Shown piece by piece: positions 15,821-24,622 of a DNA stretch of 38,267 bases (position 1 is the first letter of the stretch; every line of letters begins with the position of its first letter). This stretch comes from Prochlorococcus sp. AG-409-B05 (GTDB lineage Bacteria > Cyanobacteriota > Cyanobacteriia > PCC-6307 > Cyanobiaceae), in assembly GCA_003216075.1 (NCBI GenBank), contig QCJK01000016.1:1-38267 (forward strand). Reading direction: 5' to 3'. The position numbers and the translations under genes are program-made. Below the pieces are notes generated by a model. That model did not search any database, was not told where the DNA came from, and saw nothing but the letters and a program-made list of their open reading frames with translations.

Positions 15821-16989
15821 ACCTTAACTTCTTTAAGATGCGGAGAATACCTTTAGCTTGGTTATTACTAAGTAGGCAACCATTACGTTTATTAGTTGCT
15901 CTTGCAGGAATATGTTTTGCAGGCATTCTAATGTTTATGCAATTAGGCTTCCGTGATGGACTTTTTGATGCAAGTGTAACTGTACATAGATTATTTGACG
16001 CTGATTTGGTATTAATAAGCCCTCGCTCAATGAGTTCAATAAGCATGAGTGGGTTCCCTCGGAGAAGGCTTATTCAGACAATGGCGCACAATGATGTTGT
16101 TGGTATAACTCCGGTTAATTGGAACTTTTTGCTTTGGCGTAATCCCAAAACACTATTAACTAGATCAATACTGGCATTAGGTTTTGAGCCAAATGATCCA
16201 CTTTTGAATGATTCTGAACTTCAACAGAAGGCTAAGTCACTTACGCAAAAAGGCAGGGTTCTATTTGACGAACTTTCCAGAAATGAATTTGGTCCTATTC
16301 CAGATTGGTTTAAAAAAGGTCTCACTATTGAAACTGAAGTTGCCGGTAAAAGAGTTCGTGTAGCTGGCTTGGTTTCATTAGGTCCTTCTTTTGGTGCTGA
16401 TGGAAATCTACTTACTAGTCGTGAAACTTTTCTTGAACTTTTACCGACTACTCCGCCAGGAAGTATTGAGATTGGTTTGGTACGTATTAAGAGTGAAGCA
16501 GACCCTATTGGAGTAGTTAATTCTCTTAGCGCAAGTTTGCCAAATGATGTAAAAGTTTTAACCAAGGAGGCCTTCATTGAATTCGAAAAGAATTATTGGC
16601 GCACAAGCACATCTATTGGCTTTATATTTACACTTGGTGCGGCTATGGGTTTTGTAGTTGGTTGCGTAATTGTTTATCAGATTCTTTATAGTGATGTAAG
16701 TGATCACTTACCTGAATATGCAACATTGATGGCAATGGGATATAAATTAAAGAGTTTGTTGGGTGTTGTAGCTAGAGAAGGGTTTTTGCTTGCTGTAATG
16801 GGATATCTTCCTGCTTATGCTTCTGGTCAGGCCCTTTACGCGTTAGTTCGAAATTCTACAAAATTGCCTGTATCAATGGATATTCATCGGGCTATTTTGG
16901 TTTTCATATTAATATTATTTATGTGTATGGGATCTGCTTTGTTTGCTATGCGTCGACTGGTAGATGCAGATCCTGCTGAAATTTTCTGA
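15817..16989 (+). CDS. devC: DevC-type ABC exporter permease
   Basis: 390 aa from a GTG at 15817 overlapping the devB stop; an ATG at 15838 gives 383 aa. It is a FtsX/MacB-like permease: one N-terminal span (LVALAGICFAGILMFMQLG), a large periplasmic domain (~45-260) with FDADLVLISPRS and a LTKEAFIEFEKNYWR stretch, then three C-terminal spans (SIGFIFTLGAAMGFVVGCVIV, LLAVMGYLPAYASGQAL, AILVFILILFMCMGSAL) ending MRRLVDADPAEIF. This C-terminal motif and the neighbours define the DevC group. With DevB and DevA it should form an efflux pump working with an outer-membrane TolC-like duct. Substrates in heterocyst formers are glycolipids; here they are unknown. Confidence 0.93.
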   Translation: MNLNFFKMRRIPLAWLLLSRQPLRLLVALAGICFAGILMFMQLGFRDGLFDASVTVHRLFDADLVLISPRSMSSISMSGFPRRRLIQTMAHNDVVGITPVNWNFLLWRNPKTLLTRSILALGFEPNDPLLNDSELQQKAKSLTQKGRVLFDELSRNEFGPIPDWFKKGLTIETEVAGKRVRVAGLVSLGPSFGADGNLLTSRETFLELLPTTPPGSIEIGLVRIKSEADPIGVVNSLSASLPNDVKVLTKEAFIEFEKNYWRTSTSIGFIFTLGAAMGFVVGCVIVYQILYSDVSDHLPEYATLMAMGYKLKSLLGVVAREGFLLAVMGYLPAYASGQALYALVRNSTKLPVSMDIHRAILVFILILFMCMGSALFAMRRLVDADPAEIF

Positions 16990-17020
16990 TGATTAGATTA
17001 GATCAACTAAAGTTTTAGCT

Positions 17021-17731
17021 TTGAGCAAACACTTATCCCCCTCATATCAAGGACTTTCTGTAGATATTAATGGCCTTAGCCATTCTTTTGGTAAAGGAGT
17101 CATGAGAAGAAAAGTACTTCAGTCTATTTCTATGAAGATTGCGCCTGGAGAAGTCGTTTTGCTTACAGGACCGTCTGGATGCGGCAAAACGACTCTACTT
17201 ACCCTTATAGGTGCTTTAAGAACAGTTGAGGAGGGAGATCTAACTGTATTTGGTAATCAACTTAGGGGCTCAGATCGCCAAACTAGGCAGCATTTACGTC
17301 GTCACATTGGAATGATTTTTCAAGGCCATAATCTGTTGAGGTGTCTTACAGCTGAACAAAATGTTCAGATGGGTGCTGATTTGATTAATGGACTTTCTTA
17401 TCGTGTTCGGCGAGACCAATCACGTGAATGGCTTAGGGCGGTGGGATTAGAGGACCATATGGCAAAACTGCCTCATGATCTTTCGGGGGGGCAGAAGCAA
17501 AGAGTTGCTATAGCTCGTGCACTTGCTGCTAAACCCAGATTGCTTTTAGCTGATGAACCAACTGCAGCTTTGGATAGTGGAACGGGTAGGGAGGTGGTTG
17601 ATTTATTGAAGAAATTAGCCATTGAACAGTCATGTGCTGTACTGATGGTGACTCATGATTCAAGGATTTTGGATGTGGCTGATCGTATCTTGCAAATGGA
17701 AGATGGGAGGTTGGCCCCCTCTTTTGAGTAA
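17021..17731 (+). CDS. devA: DevA-type ABC exporter ATP-binding subunit
   Basis: A 236-aa ABC ATPase of the LolD/MacB/DevA branch. Walker A GPSGCGKTT (50-58), Q-loop FQGHNLL, signature LSGGQ (154-158), Walker B LLLADEP (174-180) and the H-loop VTHD. It powers the DevBC exporter encoded immediately upstream (31-bp gap). There is an in-frame stop at 16994-16996 and no ATG before the IDxxF-type strand, so the start is the TTG at 17021. Such three-gene modules occur in cyanobacteria that never make heterocysts, so an envelope or toxic-lipid export function is more likely than heterocyst glycolipid export. Confidence 0.93.
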   Translation: MSKHLSPSYQGLSVDINGLSHSFGKGVMRRKVLQSISMKIAPGEVVLLTGPSGCGKTTLLTLIGALRTVEEGDLTVFGNQLRGSDRQTRQHLRRHIGMIFQGHNLLRCLTAEQNVQMGADLINGLSYRVRRDQSREWLRAVGLEDHMAKLPHDLSGGQKQRVAIARALAAKPRLLLADEPTAALDSGTGREVVDLLKKLAIEQSCAVLMVTHDSRILDVADRILQMEDGRLAPSFE

Positions 17732-17768
17732 GTTGGTTGTAGATAAATAAAATCCACGGACCTTAATC

Positions 17769-17924
17769 ATGGCCAAACGAAGGAATCTGAAAAAAGAGAA
17801 ACAAGAACGGAACCGTGCTTATGCGAGGAAATTCAAGAAGCGTAAATTGCGCAATGATGGTCGTGGAGAAGGGGCTGGCAATGGTGTCACTGGTACTGCC
17901 AACAATGGTGGAGCAGCTGATTAA
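17769..17924 (+). CDS. Highly basic 51-aa protein, unrecognised function
   Basis: ATG at 17769 to TAA at 17922-17924, 51 aa. The first 29 residues hold about 15 Lys/Arg (it begins MAKRRNLKKEKQERNRAYAR, then KFKKRKLR). The tail is Gly/Asn/Ala-rich and ends GGAAD. The composition suggests RNA or ribosome binding. It lies 37 bp after devA and is followed at once by two hairpins (17924-17941 and 17966-17986), the second terminator-like, which makes a bona fide short transcription unit likely. I believe similar short basic proteins recur in marine picocyanobacteria, but cannot verify that. Confidence 0.65.
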   Translation: MAKRRNLKKEKQERNRAYARKFKKRKLRNDGRGEGAGNGVTGTANNGGAAD

Positions 17925-17941
17925 ACCATTCTCGAATGGTT
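17924..17941 (+). other. Hairpin at the 3' end of the 51-aa gene
   Basis: AACCATT, CTCG, AATGGTT: a perfect 7-bp stem with a 4-nt loop that starts in the stop codon of the 51-aa gene. It lacks a T tract and precedes the stronger hairpin at 17966-17986, so it is probably an RNA 3'-end protecting structure or the first of a double terminator. Confidence 0.55.
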
Positions 17942-17965
17942 TAGAACTCAAAAATAGTGCATCTC

Positions 17966-17986
17966 TAGCCCCATTTTTTGGGGCTA
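17966..17986 (+). terminator. Intrinsic terminator-like hairpin
   Basis: TAGCCCC, ATTTTTT, GGGGCTA: a 7-bp GC-rich stem and 7-nt loop, followed by CTGTTCTTTTATG. The T tract is interrupted but T-rich. It closes the dev/51-aa unit 33 bp ahead of the glycosyltransferase gene start and is the clearest terminator structure in the window. Confidence 0.7.
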
Positions 17987-18018
17987 CTGTTCTTTTATGA
18001 GAAGCTTTCTTACTTAGA

Positions 18019-18951
18019 ATGTTTGTTAGCGTTGTAATACCAACATATAACCGCAAGCCGATACTCGAGAAGTGTTTATTGGCCCTCGAAAGACAGGTTT
18101 TATCCAATGTCTTGAAAGGCTATGAGGTGGTATTAGTTGATGATGGGTCTACTGATGGAACAGTTGATTGGATTCATGAAAATGCAAAAACATTTCCACA
18201 TGTTCGATTAATTCAGCAGGAACATGGAGGCCCTGCATTAGGCCGAAATCTTGGCGTAGAGAGTTCAATAGGTGATGTCATTATTTTTATTGATAGTGAT
18301 TTAGTTGTAACTGAGTTATTCATTTCACATCATATTAAAAACTTAATCAGGAGCTGGAGTCGTCATGGTGATCGACTGAGTTTTACTTATGGAGCAGTTG
18401 TTAATACCTCCAATTTTGAAGATCCAACTTCAGAATCATTCAAACTACAAGACTTGTCTTGGGCATATTTTGCGACTGGTAATGTGGCGATTGATAAAAA
18501 TATTTTACTTAAGTCAGGTTTATTTGATCCTGGATTTTGTCTTTATGGATGGGAGGACTTAGAGCTTGGTGAAAGGCTAAGGAAAATGGGTGTTAAACTG
18601 ATAAGATGTCCAAAAGCCGTAGGCTACCATTGGCATCCACCCCTTAGTTTAGATCAATTACCAGATCTAATAAGGATCGAGCGAGAACGTGCGAAGATGG
18701 GACTACTTTTTTATCGTAAACATCCAACCTTAAGGGTTCGTTTTATTATTCAGTTTACTTTCTTTCATCTTTTCTTATGGGAAATTCTTACTTTTGGAGG
18801 CTTGATTAATGAGCGCACTATTCGTCCTTTGTTGGCGATGTTAATTAGGCGACGACAAGCAAGAATGGCAATGGAGATTTTGCGGATACCTTTAAATCGT
18901 ATAGGAGTGAGAGAGATTTATCGTGAAGCTGCTTCTCAAGGTATCCGTTGA
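18019..18951 (+). CDS. Family 2 glycosyltransferase
   Basis: 310 aa with a GT-A fold: VSVVIPTYNRKPILEKCL (3-20), VVLVDDGSTDGT (37-48) with the nucleotide-binding Asp pair, GGPALGRNLGV (70-80), and the metal-binding IDSD (91-94). WEDLELGERLRKMG gives the ED catalytic base region in the GT2 style, and YHWHPPLS follows. A hydrophobic segment near residues 232-252 (IIQFTFFHLFLWEILTFGGLI) suggests membrane association. It would move a sugar from a nucleotide donor to a lipid, polysaccharide or protein; donor and acceptor are unknown. ATG at 18019 follows the terminator hairpin. It sits alone ahead of rpsB with a 145-bp gap. Confidence 0.88.
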   Translation: MFVSVVIPTYNRKPILEKCLLALERQVLSNVLKGYEVVLVDDGSTDGTVDWIHENAKTFPHVRLIQQEHGGPALGRNLGVESSIGDVIIFIDSDLVVTELFISHHIKNLIRSWSRHGDRLSFTYGAVVNTSNFEDPTSESFKLQDLSWAYFATGNVAIDKNILLKSGLFDPGFCLYGWEDLELGERLRKMGVKLIRCPKAVGYHWHPPLSLDQLPDLIRIERERAKMGLLFYRKHPTLRVRFIIQFTFFHLFLWEILTFGGLINERTIRPLLAMLIRRRQARMAMEILRIPLNRIGVREIYREAASQGIR

Positions 18952-18982
18952 ACCTATCTTTTGTTAAATTGTAGGAGTACAT

Positions 18983-19042
18983 ATCACACCGCACACCTGT
19001 TTGTTTCGGGTGATTTCAGATGCGGCAAGTCTTATGGCTTGC
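18983..19042 (+). promoter_or_regulatory. Possible structured 5' leader of rpsB
   Basis: The 145-bp gap before the rpsB ATG (19097) holds ATCACACC (18983-18990), which pairs with GGGTGAT (19008-19014) with one bulged A, and GCAAG (19025-19029), which pairs with CTTGC (19038-19042). Ribosomal protein S2 represses rpsB-tsf through its leader in other bacteria, so this may be an autoregulatory element. No named Rfam motif was recognised; it is a guess from two short stems. Confidence 0.3.
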
Positions 19043-19096
19043 TATTCATCTTTAGATATCCCTGACAGGTGGAGGCCAACCCGAAACCCTAAAAAA

Positions 19097-19813
19097 ATGG
19101 CTGTTGTCACTCTTTCAGAGATGATGGAAGCTGGTGCCCATTTTGGCCACCAGACTCGTAGATGGAACCCAAAAATGTCGCGCTACATATATTGTGCGCG
19201 TAATGGTGTTCACATAATTGATCTTGTAAAGACTGCTGTTTGTATGAACAGCGCTTATAAGTGGACTCGTTCAGCTGCAAGGAGTGGCAAAAGATTCCTT
19301 TTCGTTGGCACCAAAAAACAAGCTTCTGATGTAGTTGCCATGGAGGCATCAAGATGTGGAGCTTCGTATGTCAATCAAAGATGGTTGGGAGGAATGCTTA
19401 CCAATTGGACAACTATGAAGGCCCGAATTGATCGGCTTAAGGATCTTGAGAGGATGGAGTCAAGTGGAGCAATTGCCATGAGACCTAAGAAAGAGGCTGC
19501 AGTATTAAGAAGAGAACTAGAACGACTCCAGAAATATCTTGGTGGCCTTAAAGGTATGCGCAGATTGCCTGATGTAGTTGTACTTGTTGACCAAAGGCGT
19601 GAAACCAATGCTGTTTTGGAAGCTCGAAAGCTTGATATACCCCTAATTTCAATGCTTGATACTAATTGTGATCCTGACTTATGTGAGGTACCAATTCCTT
19701 GCAATGATGATGCAGTTCGCTCTGTTCAATTAGTTCTTGGGCGATTGGCAGATGCTATTAATGAGGGCCGTCATGGCTCAAATGATCATCGTAGTTCTGA
19801 TGATAGGGACTAG
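19097..19813 (+). CDS. rpsB: 30S ribosomal protein S2
   Basis: 238 aa from the ATG at 19097. [27 protein letters not shown] is the standard S2 N-terminus. [39 protein letters not shown] and [32 protein letters not shown] are all family hallmarks. The frame is open back to 19001, but the 32 extra residues have no counterpart in S2, so the internal ATG is right. The C-terminal tail is short and hydrophilic (DHRSSDDRD). tsf follows on the same strand 101 bp later, the usual bacterial pair. Confidence 0.97.
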   Translation: MAVVTLSEMMEAGAHFGHQTRRWNPKMSRYIYCARNGVHIIDLVKTAVCMNSAYKWTRSAARSGKRFLFVGTKKQASDVVAMEASRCGASYVNQRWLGGMLTNWTTMKARIDRLKDLERMESSGAIAMRPKKEAAVLRRELERLQKYLGGLKGMRRLPDVVVLVDQRRETNAVLEARKLDIPLISMLDTNCDPDLCEVPIPCNDDAVRSVQLVLGRLADAINEGRHGSNDHRSSDDRD

Positions 19814-19914
19814 TGAGCAGATTTAAATATTAGCTTTCATATAGCTATGCCTTAACTTTAAGGGTATGGTTATTATCTTTAACCACTTTTTTATCCACTT
19901 CAATTTAAATAACA

Positions 19915-20571
19915 ATGGCGGAAGTATCAGCCAAGCTTGTCAAGGAACTTCGTGACAAGACAGGTGCAGGAATGATGGACTGCAAAAAGGCCTTAGGTCA
20001 AACAGATGGTGATATTGAGAAGGCAGTCGAATGGTTACGAAAAAAAGGCATAGCTAGTGCGGAGAAGAAATCAGGACGAGTTGCGGCTGAAGGTGCTATC
20101 GGGAGTTATATCCATACAGGGGCCAGAGTAGGTGTTTTGCTAGAAATTAATTGTGAAACGGATTTTGTAGCTCGTGGAGAATTATTTCAAAGTCTTTTAA
20201 AAGATGTTGCTATGCAAATTGCAGCATGCCCAAATGTTGAATATGTATCAACAGAGCAGATACCTAATGATGTTGTTGAGAAAGAGAAAACTATAGAGAT
20301 GGGTCGAGATGATTTAGCGAGTAAGCCTCAGGAGATGAAAGTAAGAATTGTAGAAGGGAGAATTGGAAAGAGGCTAAAAGAACTTGCTCTAATGGAGCAG
20401 CCATTTATTCGTGATGGATCTATTACAGTTGCAGAACTTGTAAAGCAAATAGCAGGACAAATTGGTGAGAATATAAGAATCCGCAGGTTTACTAGATACA
20501 CTCTTGGGGAAGGAATTGAGGTTGAGAAAATGGACTTTGCTTCGGAAGTTGCATCTATGTCTTCAGGGTAA
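19915..20571 (+). CDS. tsf: Translation elongation factor Ts
   Basis: 218 aa, the short form common in cyanobacteria. The protein exchanges GDP for GTP on EF-Tu. The N-terminal UBA-like segment [21 protein letters not shown] with the [12 protein letters not shown] signature, [11 protein letters not shown], and the core ETDFVARGE with the Thr-Asp-Phe that contacts EF-Tu are all present. The C-terminus has [21 protein letters not shown] at 19915. The next gene starts 6 bp after its stop. Confidence 0.97.
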   Translation: MAEVSAKLVKELRDKTGAGMMDCKKALGQTDGDIEKAVEWLRKKGIASAEKKSGRVAAEGAIGSYIHTGARVGVLLEINCETDFVARGELFQSLLKDVAMQIAACPNVEYVSTEQIPNDVVEKEKTIEMGRDDLASKPQEMKVRIVEGRIGKRLKELALMEQPFIRDGSITVAELVKQIAGQIGENIRIRRFTRYTLGEGIEVEKMDFASEVASMSSG

Positions 20572-20577
20572 TTACCA

Positions 20578-21792
20578 TTGAATAATGAGAGTAGCTTTAC
20601 AAAGATCGATCCTTCACATCAGCTTGAACTATTAAAGCTTAAATGTGAGAGGTTATCTCCTGGAATTTATAGAGACCATGCTCTTTACCTCCAAGTTCTT
20701 CGGGATAAACTTGTCCTATCTGTGAGGAAGTCAATATTTGAGTTGATAACTCACCAGAACTCAAGTTCTTATGAATTATTGCCAATAAGTGTTAGGCATA
20801 ATTTACAACAAAAGGTTGAAAAGCTTGTAAGCAAATGTACTTCTTTGCTTACTGTTGAGCATTTATTTGATTTGTCTAGACAGATTGAGGTTGAGAGGTT
20901 GGAAAAGATAAATCAAGCTAAAGAGGACTTAATTAATACAATCAATTCACAAAATCAAAACCAATATTATTTTGATCAATCTTATGAGTTGATTTCTAGT
21001 TTTTCAGATGACAAATCTAGTTCTATTCAAGAGGCATATCTTACAGAGGATTTAAATGACTCTATCAAACTTGATTTAGAGGAAAACTTAGATCAGGAAC
21101 AAAATCACATTGATATTCCAAGCCAAGATCAAACCGATGATGTCAATTCAAGTAATAGTAATTTTTCTGATGAACAGAAAAATATTAATAAAATGACCAA
21201 TGATTTAGGAGTTTTAAGGTCATTATTTCAAATGTCTGGTCAATCATTTGTTAATGAGCATAGCTTAAACCAAGAGAAGAATCTTTCTTATGATCAGAGC
21301 TCTCACTCTTATAATATAACTGCAAATAATCAAGGCTTATTGCCTAACAACCCATTAGCGCTAGTTCAATGGATTGACACATTTCAATTTGCATTAGCTA
21401 GAAGACTTCGCAACCTTTCATATGCTTTGAACATTGAGTTGTTACGAGTTGGATTAATTAATACCCTTTTGCCTATTAATCTTCTTGATGGCGTGATCGC
21501 TGGTCAAGTTGAGTCGATATCTTCTGTTTCCAACATTCTTAGACTTAAGGTGCCTGTTCAAAATCCTCTATTAGATGAGAGTGTTGATATATGTTGTATC
21601 TTGCTACGTCAATGTGATTTGGAGTTCGATGAAGTCCATTTACGACGTTGTAGCTCTCAAATCAAGAAATATCGCATTTCATTGCACAAAATGGTTAAAC
21701 AGCAAAGACATTGGCAAAGTCGTTATATAGCCCATAAGGCTCATGAACAGTGGTGGCAGAACCCTCCAGAAAATCCTCCAGAGAACCAGTAA
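20578..21792 (+). CDS. Unknown 404-aa protein between tsf and recG
   Basis: 404 aa from the TTG at 20578 (6 bp after tsf); there is no in-frame ATG before residue 206. Three parts are visible. Residues 1-120 are charged and helical ([19 protein letters not shown], ending with a coiled-coil-like [16 protein letters not shown]). Residues ~121-256 are low complexity, rich in Asp, Ser, Asn and Gln, probably disordered. Residues ~257-404 look like a folded domain ([50 protein letters not shown]) and end in a basic [16 protein letters not shown] tail. There are no membrane spans and no known catalytic motif. The reading frame overlaps recG by 43 bp. I recognise no family; a cyanobacterium-specific protein is my best description. 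Confidence 0.75.
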   Translation: MNNESSFTKIDPSHQLELLKLKCERLSPGIYRDHALYLQVLRDKLVLSVRKSIFELITHQNSSSYELLPISVRHNLQQKVEKLVSKCTSLLTVEHLFDLSRQIEVERLEKINQAKEDLINTINSQNQNQYYFDQSYELISSFSDDKSSSIQEAYLTEDLNDSIKLDLEENLDQEQNHIDIPSQDQTDDVNSSNSNFSDEQKNINKMTNDLGVLRSLFQMSGQSFVNEHSLNQEKNLSYDQSSHSYNITANNQGLLPNNPLALVQWIDTFQFALARRLRNLSYALNIELLRVGLINTLLPINLLDGVIAGQVESISSVSNILRLKVPVQNPLLDESVDICCILLRQCDLEFDEVHLRRCSSQIKKYRISLHKMVKQQRHWQSRYIAHKAHEQWWQNPPENPPENQ

Positions 21793-24302
21793 ATAATTGC
21801 ATTCAGTACTTAAATGCTGATAATAATTTTGTACTTCTCGAATGGTTAAAGCCTATCCAAAAAGCGTTTACACTTGAAGCAGATACTGGGTTCAGTAATC
21901 TTCATGGTCGCAAACAGAGATTTAACTCTTTTATAGTAAGTGCTATATCTTCATCACCTCAGGCTCTTTTAAATACAAAATATGCTATCGATATAAAATC
22001 GTTAGAAAAGTCTTTTGAGGCCTATCCAAATCTAGATGCAGATTCACGGAGACGTCTAGTTGTAGCTTCCAGGAAATTGTTTCATAATTTAAGTAAGAGC
22101 CTTGCAGATGATGCTATATCTAAACCTCCACACTTAAAAGTTCATCAATCAAATAATCACAATTCAAATCCCCTAGATATTTCTAATCATAAGCTTAACC
22201 TTAATAGTTCTATTATCTCAATCAAAGGAATAGGGCCAAAGCTTTCCGATAAACTTTCCAATCTTGGTATCTTCCTTATAAAAGATATTCTTTATTATTA
22301 TCCAAGAGACTATTTGGATTATTCAAAACTTAGTAGGATTAGTTCTTTGGTTGGAGGCGAGCTGGCAACAATAGTTGCAACTGTTCGCCGATGTAATGGT
22401 TTTGTAAGTCCTAAGAACTCAAAGTTATCAATTTTAGAGTTGCATTTACAGGATAAAACTGGACGAATCAAAGCCACTAGATTCCTTACTGGTAACAGAT
22501 TTAGTAATCCCTCATACTTGAATAGTCAACTAGCTCTATACCCAAAAGGATGTACTGTTGCAATAAGCGGACTAGTTAAAGATGGATCTTATGGGAAAAG
22601 TTTTCATGATCCATTAATAGAGGTTATGGAAAGTCAATATTCTGAATTGAAATCTAAAAGTATTGGCCGTCTTGTACCTGTCTATTCTCTAACAGAGGGA
22701 TTAAATGCAGATCGCTTTCGTGACATTATTGAAATAATCTTGCCTTTAACGAAATGTTTACCTGACCCATTATCTGAACAGAGATCAAAACACCTTTCAC
22801 TTTTGAGTAAAAGTGATGCAATCTCGATTATTCATAGGCCATCCAACCAGTCCATGCTAAAAATGGCAAAAAGAAAGATAGTTTTCGATGAGTTTTATAT
22901 GTTGCAGTTGGGGCTATTACGAAGACGTTCCAAAAGCCGCGAATTAGAGGCAAAACCTTTACTTAAGCCATTAAATAGAAATAGTTTAGTAGAAGAGTTT
23001 TTTCAACTTCTACCTTTTTCTCTGACACAATCTCAAAAGAGAGTAATTAATCAGCTTGAGTCAGATTTAGCACTTCCTAATCCTATGGCTAGATTATTGC
23101 AAGGGGATGTAGGTAGTGGAAAGACAGTAGTTGCTATAGCTGCACTATTAAATGCCGTACAAGCTGGTTGTCAGGCAGCATTAATGGCCCCTACAGAAGT
23201 TTTGGCTGCACAACATTATCGTACTATTTGTGATTATCTACCTCACCTAAATGTTAATGCTGAATTGTTGACAGGATCAACACCACGAACATTACGTAGC
23301 AGAATTCTTAAAGATCTCGCAAATGGCTCACTTAATGTTCTTATTGGTACTCACGCATTGATAGAAGATCCTGTTTCCTTTTTTAGGCTTGGCCTCGTAG
23401 TTGTAGATGAACAACACCGTTTTGGTGTTCTTCAACGTAATCGACTATTAGGCAAGGGTATTCAGCCTCATCTGTTAACAATGACAGCCACACCAATTCC
23501 TAGGACACTGGCATTATCTCTATATGGTGACTTGGATATTAGTCTATTAGATGAATTGCCACCAGGTAGAATACCTGTTCAGACAAGCATTATTTCAAAT
23601 TCCTATAGAAATAAGGTTTATGAAACTATTAAAGAAGAAGTTTCAAGAGGGCAAAGTGTTTATATAGTACTGCCGTTAGTTGATGAATCAGAAAAACTTG
23701 ACTTGAACTCTGCGATAACTGTTCATGAAGAACTTTCAACTGTCATCTTTCCTGAATTCAATATTGGACTATTACATGGAAAAATGTCTGGTAATGAAAA
23801 ACAATCGGTAATAAATGATTTTAAAGATGGCAAATTTCAGATACTTGTTTCTACAACTGTTGTAGAAGTCGGTGTTGATGTTCCGCAGGCTACTTTGATG
23901 GTTATTGACCATGCTGAAAGATTTGGACTCTCTCAGTTACACCAATTAAGAGGTCGTGTTGGGAGAGGCTCTAATTCGTCGAGGTGTCTGCTTATTAATC
24001 ACAGCAAGAATTCTCCGGCTAAACAGAGGCTAGAGGTTCTTGTTAAATCAAATGATGGATTTGAAATCTCAGAAATTGATCTCAGACTTCGTGGACCTGG
24101 ACAAATACTTGGAACTAGACAATCAGGTCTACCTGACTTTGCTCTAGCAAGCTTGACTGATGATGCAGATGTTCTTGATGAGGCGCGGGCCGAGGCAGCG
24201 TATACTCTTGAAAATGATCCAGGCTTGGTTGAAAACAATCCTTTGAGAGAATTGCTGGATGCAGAAAGCCAACGCTATAGCGATAACGCACATTTCAACT
24301 AG
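21750..24302 (+). CDS. recG: ATP-dependent DNA helicase RecG
   Basis: About 850 aa, long like other cyanobacterial RecG owing to an N-terminal ~150-residue extension. It remodels stalled forks and Holliday junctions. Order: extension; wedge/OB domain (IKGIGPKLSDKLSNLGI helix-hairpin-helix, then LVPVYSLTEGLNADRF); helicase core with Walker A QGDVGSGKTVVAIAALL near residue 450, VVDEQHRFGVLQRNR (DEQH box), and TATPIPRTLALSLYGD (motif III). Then come LLHGKMSGNEK, STTVVEVGVDVPQA, and QLRGRVGRGSNSSRCL (motif VI), and a C-terminal LRLRGPGQILGTRQSGLPDF. No ATG precedes the conserved region, so the start is GTG 21750 or GTG 21753, inside the preceding gene. That couples translation of recG to the upstream protein. 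Confidence 0.95.
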   Translation: MVAEPSRKSSREPVNNCIQYLNADNNFVLLEWLKPIQKAFTLEADTGFSNLHGRKQRFNSFIVSAISSSPQALLNTKYAIDIKSLEKSFEAYPNLDADSRRRLVVASRKLFHNLSKSLADDAISKPPHLKVHQSNNHNSNPLDISNHKLNLNSSIISIKGIGPKLSDKLSNLGIFLIKDILYYYPRDYLDYSKLSRISSLVGGELATIVATVRRCNGFVSPKNSKLSILELHLQDKTGRIKATRFLTGNRFSNPSYLNSQLALYPKGCTVAISGLVKDGSYGKSFHDPLIEVMESQYSELKSKSIGRLVPVYSLTEGLNADRFRDIIEIILPLTKCLPDPLSEQRSKHLSLLSKSDAISIIHRPSNQSMLKMAKRKIVFDEFYMLQLGLLRRRSKSRELEAKPLLKPLNRNSLVEEFFQLLPFSLTQSQKRVINQLESDLALPNPMARLLQGDVGSGKTVVAIAALLNAVQAGCQAALMAPTEVLAAQHYRTICDYLPHLNVNAELLTGSTPRTLRSRILKDLANGSLNVLIGTHALIEDPVSFFRLGLVVVDEQHRFGVLQRNRLLGKGIQPHLLTMTATPIPRTLALSLYGDLDISLLDELPPGRIPVQTSIISNSYRNKVYETIKEEVSRGQSVYIVLPLVDESEKLDLNSAITVHEELSTVIFPEFNIGLLHGKMSGNEKQSVINDFKDGKFQILVSTTVVEVGVDVPQATLMVIDHAERFGLSQLHQLRGRVGRGSNSSRCLLINHSKNSPAKQRLEVLVKSNDGFEISEIDLRLRGPGQILGTRQSGLPDFALASLTDDADVLDEARAEAAYTLENDPGLVENNPLRELLDAESQRYSDNAHFN

Positions 24303-24622
24303 AAAGACCTTTTCCACATTAACGAGTCTCATATGAGACTCGTTAATTCACCTCTCTGTCTTGTGTCTGTATCGCTGACTACTTTTTTATTTCATTATTC
24401 TTGCAAACCCTTGAAAACTCGCAAATCCTAGAAAAGTACCTTTTTGTAACTGTTTTCGTCAGAGGTCGTCGATCTACAAAGACGAAATTTGTCACTAAGA
24501 TTCTGGATTATTTGTTTACGATATTCTTTTGCGAACCTCAGCTAAATGCTATTTTTATTTTTAAAAATCGAGATTGACTCTGTGGAAAACCACTCTTTAG
24601 CTGTGGAAAGATGACGTAGTAG
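24303..24622. other. Gene-free interval, 320 bp
   Basis: No frame of credible length or composition was found on either strand. It contains the 30-bp palindrome at 24318-24347, an imperfect 18-bp direct repeat (24402-24419 and 24420-24437, 14 of 18 bases equal), a T-rich stretch around 24384, and a short GTGG-AAAA-CCAC stem at 24582-24593. No tRNA, tmRNA or known sRNA signature was recognised. It is the longest gap in the window and could hold the VanX-like gene's promoter, a small RNA, or both. Confidence 0.6.
24318..24347. repeat. 30-bp perfect palindrome without spacer
   Basis: ATTAACGAGTCTCAT is followed directly by its reverse complement ATGAGACTCGTTAAT, centred on CATATG, 15 bp after the recG stop. 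As RNA it would make an ~12-bp stem with a minimal loop. A T tract is lacking on both sides (TCACCTCTC to the right), so it is not a textbook intrinsic terminator. As DNA it could form a cruciform or bind a dimeric regulator. Confidence 0.9.

Noticed and set aside
14906-17731. Heterocyst development locus from DevBCA
   Set aside because: DevBCA-type pumps are widespread in non-heterocystous cyanobacteria; nothing else in the window suggests heterocysts.
19001-19096. N-terminal extension of ribosomal protein S2
   Set aside because: The extra 32 residues do not match S2, and the standard [13 protein letters not shown] start is at 19097.
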